DNA of 64,000 nt from JADCRZ01 sp037718865 (GTDB taxonomy: Bacteria > Bacteroidota > Bacteroidia > Chitinophagales > Chitinophagaceae). Of this stretch, positions 1 through 8,094 are shown piece by piece. Each line of letters begins with the position of its first letter. Position 1 is the stretch's first letter. Below the pieces are notes generated by a model, which worked only from the letters and a program-made list of their open reading frames with translations, did no database searches and was not told the DNA's origin. The stretch lies in the NCBI GenBank assembly GCA_037718865.1, contig JBBJMP010000008.1, positions 186,001 to 250,000 of the forward strand, read 5' to 3'. A program made the translations under genes and the position numbers.

Positions 1-2408
1 ACCTGCCCCATAAAAGCCACCTTTTCAAAGTGATGTTCATTTCCACCTTGCGGCACATTGCCAAGAACGATAGGTTTGTGGGAAATAACCATAACTCTTT
101 CTGCCCCCTGGGTATTCTTACTAATCTTGCCGCCTCTGACGCCTACAATGTCGCCAGGTGTTATGCGTTCGCCTGTTTGCTCCCTCATAAGGTATTCGGC
201 ATAATCCCCTGCAGAAGATTGATATGAAACACCAACCGCTGCTTCCTTACGATCAACGAACTGGGCCAGGTTAACAGAGGCAAAGGCCACATCGGCAATA
301 ACCACGATCTCCTGCGCAATTGCGAGCGCCAGGTTGACAGCCGACCCGGCAATTAACGAAGCTATTGGAGGGCACGCTACTATTCCTAAACCTGCGCAGG
401 CATTTGCGGATGCTGCCGATGCAATCTGATCCGTTGTAGCTGCAGCCAAATCATTAGTGGCAAAAAGTAAATCGATGGTAGAGGATGTCACATCATAAAC
501 GCGGCTAGCCAGTTCACTTTTATAATCATCATCACTATGCAATTCGTCTAAGGTTTGCCCTTCTATGCGGCCCTGCATGCCATTATCATCCCAGAAGGAC
601 ACGAAATTGTTGGCACTTGTTCTGCTTCCGCTTACCTTAACGGCAATGCCCTGGGTGCTGCCCTGCACCTGTAACGGGTAAGCAGTGTAAACGCTTTCAC
701 CACCACCCGGATTGGCAGTAATCGTTACTTGCCCGTTTGCAGCCAGGGTATTGTTGATGGTCATCGGACCACTGGTCGTAAAAGAACCGCCAACGTTTAA
801 ATTCTGACCAATACCAAGACCACCACTTACGATTAATGCACCCGTTGCCGTACTGGTAGATGGGGTAGCATTGGTTATTGAAGTGATGCCGGACACACTT
901 AATGTGTTACTCAGGGAAGCAGCCCCGGTGACTCCTAATGTGCTATTCAGATTTGTAGCCCCGGCAACACCAAGGGTATTACTTAGCGTAGTGGCTCCGG
1001 TGACACCAAGGGTACTGCTTAATGTAGTAGCCCCGGTGACATCTAAGATACTACCTAAAGTAGTGGCCCCTGTAACATCGAGGGTACTGCTTAATGTAGT
1101 GGCCCCTGTAACGCCCAGCGTCTTTTCAAAAATACCTCCTCCGCCTACGTTTAAGCGTTTCCCGATCCCAACACCTCCTCCTATGATCAATGCTCCGGTG
1201 GTTGTGCTCACTGATTCTGTCAGATCTGTAATAGTGACAGCTCCGCCGAATGAGGCACTGCCTCCAAAGGTAGAAGCTCCGCCGACATTTAGGTTTTTAC
1301 CAATGCCCACACCTCCGTTTACTACCAAAGCACCTGTCGATATGCTGGTAGAATTATAAGCAGGATTATCCAGCACTACATGCTCTTTGAATGTTGCATC
1401 TTTATTAACTTGTAATGTACCGGTCAATAAAGTGGGGCTCCCGTTATTTACGTTCAGTGCACTATTTAAATTAGTAACGCCGTCTACCTGTAAGCTTCCG
1501 GTAAGTTTTGTGGCGCTGCCGTTATTTACATTTAAAGCACTGTTTAAATTTGTGATGCCATCTACGTTTAACGACGCATTTAAATCTGTAGCCTTATCAA
1601 CGGTTAGCGTTCCTCCAAGAAAGGTAGGCTGATTTGCTGCTACGGTAAGTGAACCCGTAAGCAGTGTCGGGCTTTCTCTCGCAACGGTAAACGGTCCGTA
1701 ATTGGTTGTAGATCCGCCAAGTCTGTTCAAAAACACACTTGAGTCGGCATTCAGGTTAGCCCCTATGTTAAGGGTTCTTTTTATATTGATGTCTCCATTA
1801 GCTAGTATCCTCAGTCGTTCTATATTATTAGTAACCAGCACCAGGTCTTCATAATCAGTAGTACCTAATTTATCTTTGGTAGCATCGCTTTTTGAATTGC
1901 CAAACAAGGACCAGTTCTGTGAAGGCACCCCCGGCGTCTCGGCATCAGTTTGTGCAGTGCCGTTTTTGTAGGCACTCGTAAAGGAGCCGGCTAATTGAGA
2001 GGCAGTAGCGGCGTGAAAGGCATAAGGCACCGCCAGAAGTTTGCTGTTGCTGATGGTAGCGAATTCTGTTTTGCCCTTGTCTTTTATGGCTACCTGCATC
2101 CATATATCCTGGGTACTCCAGGGAATTTCAGAAAACTTGCCTTTGTCTACCTTTCCTGCCCCAATGACCAGGGCAAATAAACCTAATTGATTTGTAGTTA
2201 CCTCGTGTACTTCACTGTAGAATATTCCCGGTGACTTGCCATTGTTAACGAGATTTATTTTAAGGATAACTTCCTGGTTAGGTAGGATTTTACCTTGAAG
2301 GTCTCTGGCAACTGCCTGGTACTGCATGCCCTGTGGTGTTGTCTGCTGTGCAAATAATCCGGCAAACAGCAAAAGAAAAATACTGGTTAAAATGTTGATC
2401 TTTTTCAT
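1..2408 (-). CDS. Secreted tail-fibre-like repeat protein (partial, C-terminus outside window)
   Basis: An uninterrupted reading frame runs from ATG at 2408 to the window edge (about 802 residues, no stop). It starts with a signal peptide (MKKINILTSIFLLLF...FAQ) followed by the Bacteroidota N-terminal module with PQGMQYQAVARD and later LLAVPYAFHA. The middle is repetitive: two 26-residue units around NLNSALNVNNGS, three modules of the type TGALxVxGGxGIGxNLNVGG, and about six 12-residue units of the type TLxVTGATTLSS. The C-terminal part contains YAEYLMREQTGERITPGD and VISHKPIVLGN...VAFMGQ, resembling the autoproteolytic peptidase-G2/IMC-type domain that ends tail-spike-like proteins. The repeats predict a beta-helical, probably trimeric surface fibre. 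It lies 23 bp behind the T9SS-sorted gene and is probably co-transcribed. The role is inferred; a C-terminal sorting signal, if any, is outside the window. Confidence 0.85.
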   Translation of the reverse strand, partial: MKKINILTSIFLLLFAGLFAQQTTPQGMQYQAVARDLQGKILPNQEVILKINLVNNGKSPGIFYSEVHEVTTNQLGLFALVIGAGKVDKGKFSEIPWSTQDIWMQVAIKDKGKTEFATISNSKLLAVPYAFHAATASQLAGSFTSAYKNGTAQTDAETPGVPSQNWSLFGNSKSDATKDKLGTTDYEDLVLVTNNIERLRILANGDINIKRTLNIGANLNADSSVFLNRLGGSTTNYGPFTVARESPTLLTGSLTVAANQPTFLGGTLTVDKATDLNASLNVDGITNLNSALNVNNGSATKLTGSLQVDGVTNLNSALNVNNGSPTLLTGTLQVNKDATFKEHVVLDNPAYNSTSISTGALVVNGGVGIGKNLNVGGASTFGGSASFGGAVTITDLTESVSTTTGALIIGGGVGIGKRLNVGGGGIFEKTLGVTGATTLSSTLDVTGATTLGSILDVTGATTLSSTLGVTGATTLSNTLGVAGATNLNSTLGVTGAASLSNTLSVSGITSITNATPSTSTATGALIVSGGLGIGQNLNVGGSFTTSGPMTINNTLAANGQVTITANPGGGESVYTAYPLQVQGSTQGIAVKVSGSRTSANNFVSFWDDNGMQGRIEGQTLDELHSDDDYKSELASRVYDVTSSTIDLLFATNDLAAATTDQIASAASANACAGLGIVACPPIASLIAGSAVNLALAIAQEIVVIADVAFASVNLAQFVDRKEAAVGVSYQSSAGDYAEYLMREQTGERITPGDIVGVRGGKISKNTQGAERVMVISHKPIVLGNVPQGGNEHHFEKVAFMGQ
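882..1113 (-). repeat. 36-bp tandem coding repeats (12-residue units)
   Basis: Within the fibre-like gene, about six imperfect 36-bp units encode variants of TLxVTGATTLSS. The DNA units (…gtggcccctgtaac…) recur every 36 bp. The residue periodicity fits a beta-solenoid stalk. Such arrays expand and contract by slippage, so copy number may vary between strains. Confidence 0.75.
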
Positions 2409-2431
2409 TAGTAGATTTTAAAGTATAAAGG

Positions 2432-2938
2432 TTATTGAGTTTTGATAACATTGTAATTGCTGAGCACGCTGCCTTCAGTATTCTGGATCTGCAGGTAATA
2501 AGCGCCTTGCGCATAGGCACCTACATTCAACTGAAACAGTTGGCTAATTGCTGGTATTTTCTTTCTTAATATTAACTTTCCATGTCCATCGAATAAAGAA
2601 ACGGACAGGGGAGTTGCTGGTATAAAATGTAGCTGAATAGTGAGGATGGAGGTAGCAGGATTGGGAAATACGCTGATGCTGTAATTCTTTACAATGAGAT
2701 TACTGTTGTTTTCAATTCTTTCCACGACAAGCACCGGTTGATGGAAACCCTGCGTGTACATGTATTTGGCGGACTTTATACTTTCAATGGCTAGTTCCCC
2801 TAAAGTCCAATCCAAATAAATGCTGCCGGTTTTTGTTGTTCCCCCGCCGGAAGCTATTACAGCAGGGGAAGCCTGTTGAGCGAAAGAAACTATTGATAGA
2901 CCAATGCTGACGACAATGAATAAAATGTATGGTTTCAT
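2432..2938 (-). CDS. Small secreted protein with T9SS type A C-terminal sorting domain
   Basis: 168 residues. An N-terminal signal peptide (MKPYILFIVVSIGLSIVSFA-Q) is followed by a short region, SGGGTTKTGSIYLDWTLGEL, typical of Bacteroidota proteins preceding a sorting domain. The last 80 residues carry the type A sorting pattern: an SVFPNPATSILTIQL strand, SVSLFDGHGKLI, and a terminal GAYYLQI...YNVIKTQ. In this family the domain is recognised by the type IX secretion machinery and removed at the cell surface. The cargo part is only about 65 residues, with no recognisable enzyme. It is the first gene of a probable two-gene unit with the fibre-like protein, so it may be displayed with it (inference). 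Confidence 0.85.
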   Translation of the reverse strand: MKPYILFIVVSIGLSIVSFAQQASPAVIASGGGTTKTGSIYLDWTLGELAIESIKSAKYMYTQGFHQPVLVVERIENNSNLIVKNYSISVFPNPATSILTIQLHFIPATPLSVSLFDGHGKLILRKKIPAISQLFQLNVGAYAQGAYYLQIQNTEGSVLSNYNVIKTQ

Positions 2939-3291
2939 GTTAAATGGTTTTTATACAAAAAATAAGGTCAATTGCAGTGAATTGCGAGCGTGTTCTAATT
3001 GGAAGGAGTACGTTTTGGTCTTTTGCAGATGATGACTGTACGGCAAAAAATTCTTTGTTGAAATTCATTCTTCTGGGCACTAAAACCTAATTTAGACTAC
3101 GGACAAATACGGGCAACCCTATGGACATTGTGTGGACAAGGGCCAATAATTCAATCATTTTCTCTTTATTAAATACCTAACTACCACACGATGACGTGAT
3201 TATATACTGTGGTCAGCAAGACATCTTTTATTTCGCAATTGCCCATTATTAATTATTTTTGAAACATAAGATTTACTTACCTCTGCTATTG
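2939..3291. other. Divergent intergenic region
   Basis: No gene is seen. The two flanking genes diverge, so both promoters should lie here. A near-consensus Bacteroidota promoter for the rightward gene is visible at 3231-3261; I see no clear TAnnTTTG box for the leftward gene. Confidence 0.5.
3231..3261 (+). promoter_or_regulatory. Candidate Bacteroidota promoter for the TPR/HTH gene
   Basis: A -7 box TATTTTTG (3254-3261) fits TAnnTTTG. A weak -33 box TTTC (3231-3234; consensus TTTG) stands 19 bp upstream, the spacing known for Bacteroides-type promoters. If used, transcription starts near 3268. That excludes the in-frame TTG at 3259 as start codon and favours ATG at 3292. Confidence 0.45.
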
Positions 3292-5085
3292 ATGGGTATT
3301 TTTTTTAAATGGCTTCTGGTGGCTTTTATAACACTGCACCAGTTTGAGGCTGCCTCACAAAGTTTCCTGACGACAGCTCCTGCTGAAAATCGTTTGAAGC
3401 TACTTTGGCGATATTGCATGGATAATTCTATTTCGGATAAAGACTCAACGCTTACCCATCAATTTCTGATCGTTGTAGCAAATACTGCAGACAGCCTGGG
3501 AGACACACAATTGCAAGCATATACCCAGTATTTTCGCATGTGTTACCGCATACTTTTCTCTGAACGCTATGAACAGCATTTCTCTCCTGGAGACTACCAA
3601 ACTGCCATTGCTGTTCTGGCTAAGGCAAAGTTATGGGCACAGAAAAAAGGTTTTGAAGATATAATGGCTTCCTGCGAACACTATACCGGCCAGATATATT
3701 TCCGCGCTGAGCGGTATGGCCTTGCATTTGAACACTTGCTAAAAGCGGACAAAGCCTTTAAAGAGATCGGGTATGACAAAGTGCCGGCTGCCGCTATATA
3801 CCTGTACACGCTTGGGTTAGACTATTATCAGTTTGAAGACTACGATAAAGCCCTGGACTGTTTCCTTGCATCATCCAGCTACCCTGTTTATGTATCCCGC
3901 ATTGAGTTAAACACACTCAATGCCATCGGACTTATCTATGCCCGTAGCAAACATTGGGACAAGGCCGCTTCCTTTTACCGTAAAACCATTGCAAAAGCGG
4001 AAGCCGAAGCCGACAAAGCCTGGGTTGGCATCGGCTCAGGTAACCTCGGGAATATTTTTCTTTCCAAAGGAGAGCACGACTCGGCCTTGTATTATCATCG
4101 CATCAACTATATTATCAATACTCCTAAAGATGCTCCTGAAGATGCAGCCAAGTCGGCTTTGTCAATGGCTACTGTGTTTGTAAGAAATCAGCAATCAGAT
4201 AGCGCTATGCTTTATATTCGCTCAGGACAGCACTTGGCTGAGACCTATATTAAAGATGTCACTGAAAGAATGAAATTTGATAAACGCCTGTTTGCAGTGA
4301 TGATTGATTTCTATAAGATGAACGGAGATTACAGAAGTGCGTTATTCTTGTCCGACTCCCTATCCATAATAATAGATAAACTGCAGCAAAAGCTGGATAC
4401 CAAACTGCTTAACCGTGCTGTGGAAAAAGTGGAAGTAGACGGGCACATTACGGAGCTTGCTTTATTGGAAAGCAGGAAAAGCCTCAACCAATTGCAATTC
4501 TACCTTCTTATAGCAACACTCCTGTTGATTATAGTAATAGTAAGTTTAATATTCAGCCGGTACCGATTACTCAAAGACCGTCAGATGCAAAAGGCAGAAA
4601 AGGAAAAACAGCTACTGTCGACGGAAAAGTTGCGTGCCGAAAATGAGTTGAAAGATGCCGAGGAACGATTGACCGGGTATCTGTCAACCCTTAAGGAAAA
4701 CACTATTCAGATTGAAAATCTGGATGCTGAACTGCATCATCTGAAACATACGTCGAATACTTCAGGCCTTTTAGCCGCTGCCGGCAATATGGAAAGGCTG
4801 GTTTCGAGCACCATTCTTACCGACGAAGACTGGCGTCAATTCCGGACCTTATTTGAACAGGTGCATCCAGGGTTTTTAAGTCATCTTAAGGAAAGGTTTC
4901 CCGATCTCTCACCTGGTGAAACCAGGTTGCTGATCCTGACTAAGCTAGACCTGTCCTCCCGTGAAATGGCTACTACGTTAGGTATTTCTATTGATGCAAT
5001 CAGGAAGGCTCGCTACCGCTTGCGTAAAAGGCTGAATTTAGATAAAGACTCCAGTTTTGAAACTGTGGTCGAAGGGATTAACTAG
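3292..5085 (+). CDS. TPR-containing membrane protein with C-terminal LuxR-like HTH
   Basis: About 597 residues from ATG 3292. The frame extends to TTG 3259, but from 3292 the product has a clean signal sequence (MGIFFKWLLVAFITLHQFEAAS), and the TTG overlaps a promoter-like box. The order is: signal peptide, tetratricopeptide-like helices (residues about 20-370, e.g. DKALDCFLASSSYP, NLGNIFLSKGEHDSALYYH), one transmembrane helix (about 405-425, FYLLIATLLLIIVIVSLIF), a coiled-coil stretch rich in K/E, and a terminal helix-turn-helix (LSPGETRLLILTKLDLSSREMATTLGIS, then AIRKARYRLRKRL). This is a known Bacteroidota architecture thought to transmit periplasmic signals to a cytoplasmic DNA-binding domain. 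The target is unknown; the outer-membrane receptor downstream is a natural candidate. Confidence 0.8.
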   Translation: MGIFFKWLLVAFITLHQFEAASQSFLTTAPAENRLKLLWRYCMDNSISDKDSTLTHQFLIVVANTADSLGDTQLQAYTQYFRMCYRILFSERYEQHFSPGDYQTAIAVLAKAKLWAQKKGFEDIMASCEHYTGQIYFRAERYGLAFEHLLKADKAFKEIGYDKVPAAAIYLYTLGLDYYQFEDYDKALDCFLASSSYPVYVSRIELNTLNAIGLIYARSKHWDKAASFYRKTIAKAEAEADKAWVGIGSGNLGNIFLSKGEHDSALYYHRINYIINTPKDAPEDAAKSALSMATVFVRNQQSDSAMLYIRSGQHLAETYIKDVTERMKFDKRLFAVMIDFYKMNGDYRSALFLSDSLSIIIDKLQQKLDTKLLNRAVEKVEVDGHITELALLESRKSLNQLQFYLLIATLLLIIVIVSLIFSRYRLLKDRQMQKAEKEKQLLSTEKLRAENELKDAEERLTGYLSTLKENTIQIENLDAELHHLKHTSNTSGLLAAAGNMERLVSSTILTDEDWRQFRTLFEQVHPGFLSHLKERFPDLSPGETRLLILTKLDLSSREMATTLGISIDAIRKARYRLRKRLNLDKDSSFETVVEGIN

Positions 5086-5448
5086 TGAAACAGACTTTCA
5101 ACGTCAGATTTTTTTCCGTAATACTTTCAGGAATGAACAAAATAAATTTACTTTGTAATTAATCGAAGCCACCCTATATTTGCCAGGCAGGCTTCGTGTT
5201 CAAGACCGAAAATTCCGTATTCTGCTGTTATCTTTTTTTGTAAGAAGTGAATATTACATTCAGTAGTGAATGGTGACTTTTAAAGAGGTCATAACCGCTA
5301 TTATCTTCGTTTTTACCGCTCAGATACAAGGCGTTGCTAAAATTGCTTACCACTGTTAAGGCTGTTGTAGTGCTGTATTATGGATCCTCATAGAAAAATT
5401 TCTGTGACTGACCCATAGATTTTCTATATATTTTTTAACAAGCAAATT
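5086..5448. other. Intergenic region with long leader
   Basis: 363 bp without a convincing gene. It holds a consensus promoter at 5152-5182, leaving roughly 260 nt of untranslated leader before the receptor gene. No recognised riboswitch was identified by eye. Confidence 0.5.
5152..5182 (+). promoter_or_regulatory. Consensus Bacteroidota promoter (TTTG-N19-TATATTTG)
   Basis: TTTG at 5152-5155 and TATATTTG at 5175-5182 are separated by 19 bp, matching the published -33/-7 consensus TTTG / TAnnTTTG for the Bacteroidota primary sigma factor. The predicted start is near 5190, about 260 nt upstream of the receptor ATG. Confidence 0.65.
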
Positions 5449-7977
5449 ATGAACAGATTTCTGCTTTTGAACCTGCATACCTTCTTTATATGGTCGTCTT
5501 TCTCGTTTAAACGCGAAGTAGGGTATGTGGACGTTAAAGATCTGCCGGGTAGAATCACTTTCACACGAAATCGTTTCCTGCTTTTTTTCTTGCTGCTTTT
5601 TTCTCTTCCCTCATTTAGCCAGTCTCTCGCCGGAAAGATACAGGATACCGAAGGAAAGCCCCTGCCTTTCGCAAATCTGCTGTTGCTTAACGGCAAAGAT
5701 TCTTCCCTGGTTAAAGGCGTTGCGTCAGATGCCGGAGGAAGTTTTTTGATTGAAAAAGTGAGGCCGGGAACTTATGTTCTATCAGGATCAGCAATAGGAT
5801 TTAAGACAGGCTATTCATCACGTATAACGATAGGTGCCGCGAGTGGATTGGTGAAAGTACCCGTTTTCTCTCTGGTCACCCAAAGCAAGCAATTGAAGGA
5901 AGTAACGGTGACAGGCATTCGCCCTTTTGTCGAACTTCGCCCTGACCGTACAATCGTTAACATTGCCAACAGCATTATAGCCAGTGGCAGCACAGCCCTG
6001 GAGGTATTGGAAAAAGCCCCCGGCGTTACGGTAGACCGCCAGAATGATCAGCTTTATCTCAAAGGTAAGGAAGGTGTTATTGTACAGATTGATGGTAAAC
6101 AAACATATCTTTCCATGGCAGACGTCGTTGCCCTTTTAAGAAGCATGCCCAGTGACAACATAGATCGCATTGAGCTCATCACCAATCCTTCGGCGAAGTA
6201 TGATGCGGCCGGCAATTCCGGAATTATCGACATCAAACTAAAGAAAAACAATAACATAGGCACAAATGGGTCATTATCCGTGGCAGCGGGATCCGGGCGC
6301 TTTGACCGGCAAAGGGGCAGCTTGCAGATAAATCACCGTACTGCCAAATTGAATTTTTTTGGCAGCTATAGCGCCAACCGTGGTGGGAACTACTGGGACT
6401 TTAAGCTTGAACGCGATCAGGTTGACGGATCGGAACGAAATCTGGTTGATCAGGACTCCTATATAAAATTTAAAGAGCGGGGACAAAACGCAAAAGCCGG
6501 TATCGACTATTTTATAAATAAAACCACTACCATAGGCCTCGTATACACTGCTTTCTGGAGCAATACACAGGAAAGAAGTCCGGCAGGAACTTCTTTCCGC
6601 CGGAAGGAAAGCGATCCGGTTTACCTGCAGACACTTACTGAAAAGAAACTGTCGAACATTCCTTCTAACCAGTTAGGAAACCTGAACATACAACATATGT
6701 TCGGCAAAAAGGGAGGCCAGTTAACGGCTGATGTCAACATGGGCTACTTCGAGAGAAAATTTACCAATTCTTTAATTACTCAAACACTTATTCCCAGCGT
6801 ACCCTCAGAACCACTTAGTGGTTTGTTCACTCAAATGCCTACGACCATCAAAATATTTACTGCCCGGGCTGACTACAGCCAGTCAATCAACAGCATCTGG
6901 AAAATGGAAGCGGGAGTAAAAACCGGCTCGGTACTTTCAGACAATAACTTGACATTAAACAGTGGCGACGTGGGCAACCTGCAGCCCGACCTTGCCTTGT
7001 CTAATCACTTCCGGTACACAGAACGTGTTAATGCCGTTTATGTCAGTTTTTCAGGAAAACTCGATCTCAAAACAGAGATACAGTTTGGCGTAAGGGCTGA
7101 ACATACTCATTCTGTGGGCAACTCAATTACATTTAATAATGTTGTAAAACGGAATTATTTGAATTTGTTTCCCAGTGTGTTTCTCTCCCGGCCACTAAGT
7201 AAGAATCATACGCTTGTTGCTTCATACAGTTACAGGATTGACCGCCCAAATTATCCCCGTCTGAATCCTGCCAGGTCATACCTTGACCCTTATGCCTACA
7301 GCTCAGGAAACCCTTATCTCAACCCTCAATATACACATTCACTGGAACTTAAACATGGATTCAAAAATAAGATCTACACATCCCTGGGAGCCAGTTTTGT
7401 ACATGATTATGTATTCTTTGTTATAAAACCTGTGGGGACGAAATCCAGTGAAAGAATTCCGGAAAATATTGGAAAATCACAAGTGTATAATCTGACGCTC
7501 AGTTTTCCGGCCACTGTTATCAAAGGCTGGACATTGCAGACGACCATTATGGGTACATATAGCCAGTTTCAGTACACCTACAAAGGAACCCCCCTCAGCG
7601 TGCAACAAGTATCCGGCCGGCTGAACGGCTCTAATGCTATCACATTAGGTAAAGGCTGGACGGCCGAATTAACCGGATGGCTAAACACGCCTTCAGTGAA
7701 TGCATTGTGGCATTCCCCCTGGCTGGGTAGTCTCGATGTGGGCATCCAGAAATCAATCCGTTCAAATCTTAAAGCCAAATTTACCCTGCAGGACGTTTTT
7801 CATAGTAACCAGATCCTTGGAAAAATTGAGGCACCTAATTTTTACAGCAACATAAACATAAAGTTTGATACCCGGGTAGCCATGCTCACCCTGATATATA
7901 ACTTCGGCAATCAGCAGCTTAAGAGCAGTCGCCAAAGAAAGGCAGGTGCTGAAGAGGAAGTCCAGCGGACAAATTAA
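5449..7977 (+). CDS. Outer-membrane beta-barrel / TonB-dependent receptor-like protein
   Basis: 842 residues. After a signal region comes a carboxypeptidase-regulatory-like domain (residues about 60-145: SLAGKIQDTEGKPLPFANLLL), then a plug-like section (VLEKAPGVTVDRQNDQLYL, IDRIELITNPSAKYDAAGNSG) and a C-terminal barrel of the OMP_b-brl_3 kind ending in LIYNFGNQQLKSSRQRK. This is the usual layout of Bacteroidota 'outer membrane beta-barrel family' receptors; the substrate is unknown. The start is odd: the real signal peptide looks like RNRFLLFFLLLFSLPSFS-Q at residues 40-58, leaving a 40-residue N-terminal extension that itself begins MNRFLLL. No ATG, GTG or TTG lies directly before the second copy, so the extension may be real or the start may be mis-set. 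It is the last gene before the PSCyt operon. Confidence 0.85.
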   Translation: MNRFLLLNLHTFFIWSSFSFKREVGYVDVKDLPGRITFTRNRFLLFFLLLFSLPSFSQSLAGKIQDTEGKPLPFANLLLLNGKDSSLVKGVASDAGGSFLIEKVRPGTYVLSGSAIGFKTGYSSRITIGAASGLVKVPVFSLVTQSKQLKEVTVTGIRPFVELRPDRTIVNIANSIIASGSTALEVLEKAPGVTVDRQNDQLYLKGKEGVIVQIDGKQTYLSMADVVALLRSMPSDNIDRIELITNPSAKYDAAGNSGIIDIKLKKNNNIGTNGSLSVAAGSGRFDRQRGSLQINHRTAKLNFFGSYSANRGGNYWDFKLERDQVDGSERNLVDQDSYIKFKERGQNAKAGIDYFINKTTTIGLVYTAFWSNTQERSPAGTSFRRKESDPVYLQTLTEKKLSNIPSNQLGNLNIQHMFGKKGGQLTADVNMGYFERKFTNSLITQTLIPSVPSEPLSGLFTQMPTTIKIFTARADYSQSINSIWKMEAGVKTGSVLSDNNLTLNSGDVGNLQPDLALSNHFRYTERVNAVYVSFSGKLDLKTEIQFGVRAEHTHSVGNSITFNNVVKRNYLNLFPSVFLSRPLSKNHTLVASYSYRIDRPNYPRLNPARSYLDPYAYSSGNPYLNPQYTHSLELKHGFKNKIYTSLGASFVHDYVFFVIKPVGTKSSERIPENIGKSQVYNLTLSFPATVIKGWTLQTTIMGTYSQFQYTYKGTPLSVQQVSGRLNGSNAITLGKGWTAELTGWLNTPSVNALWHSPWLGSLDVGIQKSIRSNLKAKFTLQDVFHSNQILGKIEAPNFYSNINIKFDTRVAMLTLIYNFGNQQLKSSRQRKAGAEEEVQRTN

Positions 7978-7978
7978 A

Positions 7979-8013
7979 GGTTTCCTGCTTTTGTAGAAAT
8001 TATTACGGAAACC
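7979..8013 (+). terminator. Possible weak terminator hairpin
   Basis: Directly after the stop codon, GGTTTCC (7979-7985) and GGAAACC (8007-8013) are perfect 7-bp complements around a 21-nt loop. No T-tract follows, so intrinsic termination is uncertain. Confidence 0.3.
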
Positions 8014-8061
8014 CATCTTAGCCTTATTTCAAATCCCATAGATTTTTCCCCTGTTTTAAAG

Positions 8062-8069
8062 TAAATTTG
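8062..8069 (+). promoter_or_regulatory. -7 promoter box of the PSCyt operon
   Basis: TAAATTTG fits TAnnTTTG exactly and ends 25 bp before the ATG at 8095. No TTTG is present at the expected -33 distance, so this is a partial match. Confidence 0.45.
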
Positions 8070-8094
8070 CTTAACGCTTGATTGCTGTAATACA

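Noticed and set aside
871..1632. Plus-strand frames rich in APVTPRVLL repeats
   Set aside because: They are antisense shadows of the tandem-repeat region of the minus-strand fibre gene; the repeats and signal peptide make sense only on the minus strand.
1387..1632. Possible separate small gene in the fibre region
   Set aside because: Shadow of the 26-residue repeats in the minus-strand gene.
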